Below are positions 1-6,674 of a DNA stretch of 13,559 nucleotides, one piece after another. Positions within the stretch are counted from its first letter, which is position 1. Each line of letters begins with the position of its first letter. Location of the stretch: assembly GCA_964526915.1 (NCBI GenBank), contig CAZGMS010000010.1:1-13559 (forward strand), written 5' to 3'. The DNA comes from JAHJDR01 sp964526915. GTDB taxonomy: Bacteria > UBA10199 > JADGCS01. A program made the position numbers and the translations under genes. The notes below the pieces were generated by a model. That model was not told the origin of the DNA, made no database searches, and saw only the letters and a program-made list of their open reading frames with translations.

Positions 1-12
1 AAAACGGCCAGT

Positions 13-3000
13 GTGCGTGAAATGATTGAGAATGCTTTTATAGCAAAGATTGTTGAAAAACTGTGTGCTTGCCTTGTTACGCCTGTAACAGATGAAGAAG
101 TGAAACAATGCGAAAATGTTCTTCGTACTTTAGGTGTATGCTGGAATTGGAGTAGCCAAAGCACTGATCGGTTGTTCACTCACTTGTTGGAACATTGTCC
201 GGATCCCGTGAGGTTGTTTGATAATATCATTGCGGTCAACAATGGGCAGGCCATTGTTTGGAAATTTGGTCGCTGGTTTTCTGATTGGGTGGCCGCCGAT
301 ATTTCAAAAAGACTCGAGCATGAATTATCGAGCACAGCATTAAAACATGATCATCAATTATTTGTGCAAAAAATAACGCAAAGCCTGACCGCGTTGGGAC
401 ACGTTCAAGCCACCATTGATGCCCATCAGACACAAGGACGCCTTACTGCTAATGATGTCCTTAAGGTGTGTGATCTCTCAGTTCGAATCTTGTTTGATGC
501 CTTGTCAAAATTTTCCCTGGAACACTCTGCCGGAATTATGATTGCTGTTGGCATCATCGCGGCGTTGGATGCATTAAACACGGCAAGGATCCAGATCAAC
601 GCATCAGATGTTGACGCGACCACTGTGACAACGACCGTCAAGGCATTGGCTGAGCTTTGTGTTGCATGTGATGCCCTGGTTCACGCCGAAGAGATCTTGG
701 CGGCGATTCCCTCTCTCACCACATGGCGACGGGGATTTGCTTTGGATGACGCGCAAAGATCTGGACTCGTGGATCAGATGATCGTCATTGGGGCCAATCG
801 GCCTGAGTGCAGGGAACGCGTTGTTGGCTGGTTTGATGCCCACACCATTTTATCGGGAAATACGATATCGGATTTTGCACCAGACATCATCCAAAGATTG
901 ACTGTCTCATTTGCCCTTTCAGCTGATGATCCCCGTCGCTCCTTTGCCTCTTGGTATCTGGAGCGAACAGAAAAAAAACAATATTTCGACCTGACAACCA
1001 TGGTCCGCTCTCGCCTGACCAGCGCTGAGAGACGCGACATAGAACAGCTTCTGCCAGATGTTGAAGCGAGGGCCCGGGCATTGGTGCCCACTGTTTCTCA
1101 CTTGGGCGGCGTGATTTGGTTCAGGCAGGTGCCATCTGCCGCATCAGTGGCTATTAACACACTTCGCGACCAAGCCATTGTTGTCGGTCACATCATGGAT
1201 GGCGACGAACGGTTAGAAGGTGGTTTTAGAGAAACCATCCATAACCACCCATCGCCAGACGATGTGGCCATGATAGAACGCTATCTGGCGCACGCCCTTG
1301 AAGCACCCACGGCCACGCATCCCAACACAAGCGTTCCTTTTGGAAACGCCATTGGTCCTCTGCAGTTAGCCCTGATGATGGCAAATCGCATTTATCGTGG
1401 AACTTTAGACACAACCAGCGCACGCCTAGTTTTACGTGACAGACTTGAATCAGAAATTGTTTGGCCAGAATCAGACACGCCAACGCTGAAAGAACTGGGG
1501 ACCTTGGCGGTTTCTGTGCGGAATGTTGTGCAGCGATACCCTGATCAGGCCCTGAATGGTCCAGAACGATACGCCCTGATGAGGTTGGCGATTTCCTGTG
1601 ATGCCACGGCCTATGCCCTTTGTGGCACACCGTCGCAGGGCGAGGCAAACGCTAGGCAAGAGTTGCTTCAATCAGCCGCGATCGTTCGCGTGATGTATGG
1701 TTGTGGATTGGGTAATGCAGGCTGGCTCAGTGTTGCTGATGATTTGCAAATGCTAGCAGAAGATTGGGATCACCTTGATCCCAAGGCACGTCGCTCTTCG
1801 CAACGGGTTTATGGTGTTCTTTTGACGGCCATGCTTGATGATTTTCAGCAAGCGTACCGCGATAGCTTTGGCAAAATGGCGGACGATTTTTCACAAGCAA
1901 TGGGTTTGGAAGGTGCGAGCAAGGCAAGTTTTGTGAGTAGCCAGTATAAGGCAACGGGTGTGTTTCATTTGGGACGACTCGTTGCCGGGTGGAAAATCGC
2001 CATGGGTGAATTGCGCACAGCCAGACGTGTTCTGGAAATGATGGCCACACCGGTACAGAGAGATCACTGGCGCGCAGCTTTTTTTGGACAACCCGATTTT
2101 GTGACAGACGTGAGAGTGATGGGCGGGAAGGCTGTTGGATTAAACTATCTCAAAAGCAAGCGCCCCCATAATACGCCCGATGGTTTTGCGTTTCCGGTCC
2201 AAAATTCCGGTTATAGACTTGAGGTTATTGATTTTGGGGGATTGATAGAAGACCTCAATGCCTTGGAGCACATGACAAAGAAAAAACTGGGGGATGATCT
2301 TCTGGTGTCTGTGCGCTCAGGTGCCGCCGTGAGCATGCCGGGCACCATGGAAACCAAATTGAATCTTGGCACTCACAAAGAAATTGTTGCGGCCATTGAA
2401 GCGGTGTATGCCAGTTGGGATTCACCTGCGGCCGTGGCTTTCAGGGAACAGAACGGGATTCCGCATCACTGGGGAACTGCCGTGAGCGTGGTGGCCATGA
2501 TTGATGGAACACACGATGAGCACAGTGGGGCAGGGATTGCTACGGCCACGACCATTGCCTTTGGTCACAGGCAAACGGGTGAGGCATTGGTCAACGGGAC
2601 ACACGGTGGTGCCGACGTGTTGGATCCAGAGTCCGAACAATTTCTTAAAACGGCGATTGCGGAGTTTGAAGCCGATCTGGGATACCCTGTACAATTGGAA
2701 TTTACCGTAGAGGCAGGCAAGGTGTGGTTATTGCAACTTCGGCGAGCCCTGCTTAAACGTGATGATGAGATTCGTTGGTATGCCAACGCCGTCCGTGAAA
2801 GAAGGTTGACGCGGGAACAGGCACTGAAGGCCCTTGGAGGCGTGGCGCGTCTTGAAAAAGACAAGACGACTACAAGAGTTCAACTTCGTGGTGACGAAAC
2901 GATTTTGCTGAGTGACCTTTTTGGCGAAGGTGATCCCCGTCAAGGCCTGCTTGTGCAAAATCAGGAACAATGCGTGGCGGCAAATACAGCAGGCCTGTCC

Positions 3001-3321
3001 GCAATTTTCTTTGCCACCAACCCCGATGCCGCTGAGAGCACTGATCTGATGCTCATGGCCGGAGCGGCTGTGGTCTCTGGTGGCAACCCTCTGGCGCACC
3101 TTTTTGATGTGGCACGTTCCACACGCACAAGCTTCGTTGCTGTGCCGGAAGGCCTGACACGACCAGAAGCAGGTGCCTATCTCTTCGGTTCAACCCGCAT
3201 AACAGGTTCAGAGGTTGTCACTATTGATCCTGACAACGGGACAATTTACCTTGGCCTCCTTCCCATTGAGGAAAAACCCAGTTTCGTGCTTGATGAAATT
3301 CAGTTTCTGTCGGGGCCATGA
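13..3321 (+). CDS. PPDK/PEP-synthase-like ATP-binding and phosphohistidine-domain protein with large unknown N-terminal region
   Basis: The last ~400 of 1102 residues look like pyruvate phosphate dikinase or PEP synthase. GGKAVGL (704-710) resembles the nucleotide-binding GGKGANL segment. SVRSGAAVSMPGTM (766-779) is close to the family SVRSGA.vSMPGMMDT block and includes R768. LEFTVEAGKVWLLQLRR (895-911) matches the ATP-site EFT...LQTR motif with E896 and Q908. A swivel domain follows (about 975-1080); its SGGNPLAHLFDVAR corresponds to GGMTSHAAVVAR, putting H1029 in the place of the phosphorylated histidine. The family C-terminal PEP/pyruvate-binding barrel is absent, because the protein stops just after the swivel domain. 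Residues 1-690 are mostly predicted helical with no motif I recognise. By family knowledge such modules move phosphate from ATP through histidine to an acceptor, which is unknown here. The frame is open back to base 1, so GTG 13, ATG 22 or a start outside the window are all possible. It is followed by a gap and an unrelated exporter gene. Confidence 0.85.
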   Translation: MREMIENAFIAKIVEKLCACLVTPVTDEEVKQCENVLRTLGVCWNWSSQSTDRLFTHLLEHCPDPVRLFDNIIAVNNGQAIVWKFGRWFSDWVAADISKRLEHELSSTALKHDHQLFVQKITQSLTALGHVQATIDAHQTQGRLTANDVLKVCDLSVRILFDALSKFSLEHSAGIMIAVGIIAALDALNTARIQINASDVDATTVTTTVKALAELCVACDALVHAEEILAAIPSLTTWRRGFALDDAQRSGLVDQMIVIGANRPECRERVVGWFDAHTILSGNTISDFAPDIIQRLTVSFALSADDPRRSFASWYLERTEKKQYFDLTTMVRSRLTSAERRDIEQLLPDVEARARALVPTVSHLGGVIWFRQVPSAASVAINTLRDQAIVVGHIMDGDERLEGGFRETIHNHPSPDDVAMIERYLAHALEAPTATHPNTSVPFGNAIGPLQLALMMANRIYRGTLDTTSARLVLRDRLESEIVWPESDTPTLKELGTLAVSVRNVVQRYPDQALNGPERYALMRLAISCDATAYALCGTPSQGEANARQELLQSAAIVRVMYGCGLGNAGWLSVADDLQMLAEDWDHLDPKARRSSQRVYGVLLTAMLDDFQQAYRDSFGKMADDFSQAMGLEGASKASFVSSQYKATGVFHLGRLVAGWKIAMGELRTARRVLEMMATPVQRDHWRAAFFGQPDFVTDVRVMGGKAVGLNYLKSKRPHNTPDGFAFPVQNSGYRLEVIDFGGLIEDLNALEHMTKKKLGDDLLVSVRSGAAVSMPGTMETKLNLGTHKEIVAAIEAVYASWDSPAAVAFREQNGIPHHWGTAVSVVAMIDGTHDEHSGAGIATATTIAFGHRQTGEALVNGTHGGADVLDPESEQFLKTAIAEFEADLGYPVQLEFTVEAGKVWLLQLRRALLKRDDEIRWYANAVRERRLTREQALKALGGVARLEKDKTTTRVQLRGDETILLSDLFGEGDPRQGLLVQNQEQCVAANTAGLSAIFFATNPDAAESTDLMLMAGAAVVSGGNPLAHLFDVARSTRTSFVAVPEGLTRPEAGAYLFGSTRITGSEVVTIDPDNGTIYLGLLPIEEKPSFVLDEIQFLSGP

Positions 3322-3379
3322 GTTGGCTCCGGTTGCAAACGAGGCAGGAAACGAAGCAGATGAGTGGATTTCAGGAGGG

Positions 3380-3432
3380 TTCGCAAAAAAAAAAGACCCT
3401 CACTCACTGCCGATTAGCAATGCGAAGGTCTT
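3380..3432 (+). other. Interleaved inverted repeats downstream of the PPDK-like gene
   Basis: Two perfect 6-bp inverted pairs interlock. TTCGCA (3380-3385) pairs with TGCGAA (3421-3426), and AAGACC (3393-3398) pairs with GGTCTT (3427-3432). The order is a-b-a'-b', so in RNA they would form a pseudoknot or two mutually exclusive hairpins. A run of ten A lies in between (3385-3394), and an AGGAGGG with no start codon after it sits just upstream (3373-3379). The stems are short, so chance is quite possible and no function is assigned. Confidence 0.3.
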
Positions 3433-3478
3433 AAAAGGGGGTCAGTCAGCTCTTTCGAGCTTACATAAGCATTATCGT

Positions 3479-3509
3479 CACGACCATCCAAAAGTTGCGT
3501 GTTTTTTTT
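3479..3509 (+). terminator. Weak candidate terminator with T8 tail
   Basis: CACG (3479-3482) can pair with CGTG (3498-3501), directly followed by eight T (3502-3509) and then eight A (3510-3517). The stem is only 4 bp, so this is a poor intrinsic terminator. Its position fits: it lies after the PPDK-like gene and before the exporter gene. The T8A8 tract may instead act as bent DNA or an A/T-rich element upstream of the exporter promoter. I see no convincing -35/-10 pair in this gap. Confidence 0.2.
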
Positions 3510-3560
3510 AAAAAAAATCGTTTGAAATTACAGTGCGTTAGGGTAGTTGATCGTACGACC

Positions 3561-6065
3561 ATGTTACAGACGATATTGGAATTCTGTTTACGACTCCAAA
3601 AGCGATTCGCTTTATTGATATTGATTTTTGGGCTGGTGCTGGCCGTTATCTGTGCCCCCAGAGCGATCAAACTGCTCAGTACCATCAAAACCGATCTGAT
3701 CCATCTTCTGCCCGATCATTACCCCAGTGTTCATTACACGGAAAAAATCCAGAAGACATTCAACAGGCGCAGTAGTCTCTTTCTCATTCTGAACTCGCCG
3801 GATGCACAGGCCAATCTGGAGGCCATGTTTGCTACCAAGGCTTATCTCGAGACCCTTCCCAGTGTGCAATTTGTCGAAACGCAAAAACGCGGCTATGATT
3901 TTTTCGACCAGAACAAATTGTTGCTGATTGATTTAAAAGACCTCTACCAGATTCACGATCGGCTCAAAGACAAGATTCAAAAGGAAAAGCTGGGGGGGTT
4001 GTACATTGATTTTTCGGAGGACGATCAGCCCGAGCAGGCGGTGACCTTTGATGATCTCATCAAAAAATTCAAGGAGGAGTTCAACGAGGGGGTGCGCAAC
4101 CGTTACAAAACCAACGAGAATGGCACGGTCATCGTTCTCAACATCTATCCCAAAAGTACGGATGATAGTCTGAGTTACTTTAAGAAATTTGGTGACGAGA
4201 TTGATCGCCATGTCCAGCAGTTCGATTTCAAAAAGTATCATCCCGAAATGACCTTTGGGTACGCGGGGGCCATCAAAACGCGGGTAGATCAGTACGATAC
4301 CCTCATCTCTGATTTGAAAATAGCTGGCATCATCAGTCTGGGGTCGATTCTGCTGGCTCTGTACTTCTATTTTTGGCGTTTTGTGAAAGGTCAACGGAAA
4401 GACACCTTAAGTTATTACCTGCTTCCTTTGCAGAGGCTGATTCCTGTCGCCGCCGTTTTCGTGCCCATGTTGATTGCCACGTTGATCGCGTTTTGTGTGT
4501 GTGCCTTTTTCATCAAACAGCTCAACGTGGTCACCTCTTTTTTGTTTTCGATTATTTTCGGGATGGGTGTCGATAACGGCATCCATCTCATGACCAGGTA
4601 TTTTCAGGACAAGGCCATTGGTCTTTCGATGGATGAGATTCATCGCAAACTCATCACCAGCACATCCAAGAGCATTGCGACCAGCGTGCTCACGACAGTG
4701 GCCAGTTTCTACATCCTCATCATCAATGACTTCAGGGGGTTTTCGGAATTTGGCTGGATCGCGGGGAATGGTCTCATCATCACGATGATTTGTTACATCA
4801 TCATGTTTCCCTGCATTATTCTGGTCATCGATCGATTTGGTTTGATCAGTGTCCGGCGTGCCCCGGCAGGGGGTAGCCATTTACCCAAAAAACACCAGTG
4901 GATTCCTCATGGAAAGATGGTCTTTGCCATCTGCGTCGCGTTGTTTGTCTTGGCCATTGCCGATGTGGCCAATCTCAAGTTCGAGTGGAATTTTGGAAAT
5001 CTGAAAATGAGGTTAGCCCATCGCGAACAGCAAAAAACCAGGCTGCGCGAGACGGTGGGTCGGGTCAATTCACCGGCGGTGTATTTGATAGACAATGAGG
5101 TGCAGGCTAGGGCCGTGCGCCAGGTCCTGCGTGAGCGCAAGGAGGCCAATGGCAAAGACAGCACCATTCATTTCTTCAGGTCCTGGTACGATATGGTGCC
5201 CCTCGACCAAGAAGAGAAAATGGCCCTTCTGCAGGACATCGACATCATGTTGCAGGATGATGTTTTGAATACGCTCAAGGACAACGAAAAACAACTCGTG
5301 GGTGACTTCAGGGAGGCGATCTCCAAGACAAATTTGATCAAACCGGAAGACATCCCGGCGGATGTGGTCGATATTTTTTGGGGGGATAGTGGACAAAGGG
5401 ATGTTTCTGTGGCCTACATCATGCCTCTGCCACATCTGGATTTGGACAATGGGGAACACGCACAGAATTTTTATGACGAAGTGCATTTCGTAGGTGTGCT
5501 TAAGGATAAATTTTACGCGTTGAGTGACGCCATGGTGTTTGCCGAGGTCCTGAAAACACTGTTCAGGGACACGCGGATTGCGATTTCTCTCTCAACGTTG
5601 ATCATGATCCTGCTGATTGGCTTCCACTACCGTAACTTCAAAAAGACGGGTTTTGTGTTGTTGACGCTGGCCAGTGGCATTACGGGAATGTTCGGTGTGA
5701 TGGCGCTCTTGGGCATCAAACTGAATTTTTATAACATGGTGGTGATTCCCAACATGATCGGGATGGGCGAAGACAATTGTGTGCACATTATGGACAGGTA
5801 CGAAGAAAATCACCGTCGCTCCATTGTGGAGGTGCTGAGAACGTCTGGCGGGGCGGCATTTATGGCCTCGCTCACGACCATTTTGGGGTTTGGCGGGATG
5901 ATTTTCACGCACCACCCGGGACTCGTCTCGATTGGACTCATGGCCATCATAGGCATGACGGCCTGTTTGATCAGCTCGCTTGTGCTCCTGCCACTGATGT
6001 TGCAGCTGTTTTTGAAGCCCAGGGAATATCGAATAACGAATATTGAACAAGGAATGTCGAAATAA
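3561..6065 (+). CDS. MMPL/RND-family transporter (probable envelope lipid or hydrophobic-compound exporter)
   Basis: From ATG 3561 the protein has 834 residues in the duplicated RND/MMPL layout: one membrane helix, a large periplasmic loop, then five helices, twice over. Helix 1 is near residues 18-34, followed by a loop to about 250. The next helices contain GMGVDNGIHLMTRY (334-347). Helix 7 is near 452-470, followed by a second loop to about 672. The last set contains IGMGEDNCVHIMDRY (733-747). These GxGxDN motifs are the hallmark of MMPL/RND helices 4 and 10, where the aspartate usually joins the proton relay. Related proteins export hopanoids, lipids or other hydrophobic molecules using the proton gradient; the substrate cannot be read here. 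The frame stays open upstream to a TTG at 3495, but that extension is coded by the T8A8 tract and is not convincing. The last ~13 residues (EYRITNIEQGMSK) are encoded by the repeat at 6023-6110. No accessory membrane-fusion or outer-membrane gene is adjacent. Confidence 0.9.
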   Translation: MLQTILEFCLRLQKRFALLILIFGLVLAVICAPRAIKLLSTIKTDLIHLLPDHYPSVHYTEKIQKTFNRRSSLFLILNSPDAQANLEAMFATKAYLETLPSVQFVETQKRGYDFFDQNKLLLIDLKDLYQIHDRLKDKIQKEKLGGLYIDFSEDDQPEQAVTFDDLIKKFKEEFNEGVRNRYKTNENGTVIVLNIYPKSTDDSLSYFKKFGDEIDRHVQQFDFKKYHPEMTFGYAGAIKTRVDQYDTLISDLKIAGIISLGSILLALYFYFWRFVKGQRKDTLSYYLLPLQRLIPVAAVFVPMLIATLIAFCVCAFFIKQLNVVTSFLFSIIFGMGVDNGIHLMTRYFQDKAIGLSMDEIHRKLITSTSKSIATSVLTTVASFYILIINDFRGFSEFGWIAGNGLIITMICYIIMFPCIILVIDRFGLISVRRAPAGGSHLPKKHQWIPHGKMVFAICVALFVLAIADVANLKFEWNFGNLKMRLAHREQQKTRLRETVGRVNSPAVYLIDNEVQARAVRQVLRERKEANGKDSTIHFFRSWYDMVPLDQEEKMALLQDIDIMLQDDVLNTLKDNEKQLVGDFREAISKTNLIKPEDIPADVVDIFWGDSGQRDVSVAYIMPLPHLDLDNGEHAQNFYDEVHFVGVLKDKFYALSDAMVFAEVLKTLFRDTRIAISLSTLIMILLIGFHYRNFKKTGFVLLTLASGITGMFGVMALLGIKLNFYNMVVIPNMIGMGEDNCVHIMDRYEENHRRSIVEVLRTSGGAAFMASLTTILGFGGMIFTHHPGLVSIGLMAIIGMTACLISSLVLLPLMLQLFLKPREYRITNIEQGMSK

Positions 6066-6110
6066 GAATCATATCACCATTCGATATTCCTTGTTCGATA
6101 TTCGTTATTC
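6023..6110. repeat. Long near-perfect inverted repeat between convergent genes
   Basis: Arms at 6031-6061 and 6080-6110 (31 bases each) pair along their whole length, with two positions that become G-U in RNA, around an 18-base loop (6062-6079). The left side continues upstream with GGAATATCGAA (6023-6033), a near copy of GGAATGTCGAA (6051-6061), so the element is built from A/T-rich GAATATCGAA-like units. The exporter stop (6063-6065) lies in the loop and the cyclophilin stop (6105-6107) lies in the right arm. There is no T-run on either side, so it is not a classical intrinsic terminator. It could still stop or stabilise both converging transcripts. From memory, similar units recur as dispersed intergenic repeats in environmental bacterial genomes. 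Confidence 0.85.
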
Positions 6111-6674
6111 AATTGTAATCGTCACGCCCACTATTTTGTCACCCACAGCAATTTTTTGCACCACGTCCATGCCTTTGATGGTCTTGCCAAAAACGGTGTA
6201 GTTGCTGTCCAAAAATGGAGTGGGGGCCAAAGTGATGTAGAACTGTGAACCGCTGGAGCGTTTTTCGGGGTTGCTCTGATCTCCCGTGCGGGCCCAGGCC
6301 AGGGCACCGGCCACATGTTTTAGCCCGTTGTTCACTTCGCCCTTGACCGTGTAACCGGGGCCGCCAGTGCCGTTTCCCAATGGATCGCCGCCCTGGATCA
6401 CAAAGCCAGGTTCCACACGGTGAAACGTGAGACCGTTATAATAACCGCCCTGAGCCAATTGCACAAAATTGGTGACCGAATAGGGGGCTTGAAGGGGATT
6501 CAGTTCACAGTAAATATCTCCTTTGTCCGTCTTGATTGTGGCAAAATATTTTTTACCAGCCTCAAAAGTCATGGGGGTGGTGGGTTCAACAGGTTTGAAT
6601 GCAGTCATGTCGCCTCCGAAGGTTGGGGTTGATAGGGTTAGTAAAAACAGCACGAATAAAATAATGTTTTTCAT
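6105..6674 (-). CDS. Exported cyclophilin-type peptidyl-prolyl cis-trans isomerase
   Basis: This 189-residue protein should catalyse cis-trans isomerisation of X-Pro bonds outside the cytoplasm. Residues 1-20 form a typical signal peptide (MKN, hydrophobic stretch, TPTFG), with cleavage probable near G20/G21; there is no lipobox cysteine. The cyclophilin core is complete: FHRVEPGFVIQGGDP (84-98) with catalytic R86, F91 and Q94, then NGTGGPGY (101-108), GSQFYI (142-147) and LDSNYTVFG (155-163). F154 stands where human cyclophilin A has its cyclosporin-contacting Trp, as in many bacterial members. The start codon overlaps the stop of the upstream PBP1A gene as ATGA (6671-6674), so translation is probably coupled. 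I see no Shine-Dalgarno sequence apart from that. The 3' end runs into the inverted repeat, which supplies the stop. A role in folding envelope proteins is inferred from export and from the PBP neighbour. Confidence 0.93.
   Translation of the reverse strand: MKNIILFVLFLLTLSTPTFGGDMTAFKPVEPTTPMTFEAGKKYFATIKTDKGDIYCELNPLQAPYSVTNFVQLAQGGYYNGLTFHRVEPGFVIQGGDPLGNGTGGPGYTVKGEVNNGLKHVAGALAWARTGDQSNPEKRSSGSQFYITLAPTPFLDSNYTVFGKTIKGMDVVQKIAVGDKIVGVTITIE

Noticed and set aside
3318..3434. 38-codon frame overlapping the PPDK-like stop as ATGA
   Set aside because: It is short and basic, includes a lysine run from the A10 tract, resembles nothing known, and runs through the interleaved inverted repeats. 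Chance is the simplest explanation.
3448..3461. AGCTC/GAGCT hairpin as an intrinsic terminator
   Set aside because: The stem is only 5 bp with a 4-base loop, and no T-run follows it.
3495..3560. 22-codon N-terminal extension of the exporter from a TTG codon
   Set aside because: It is coded by a T8A8 tract, has no ribosome site, and precedes a normal start just before the first membrane helix.
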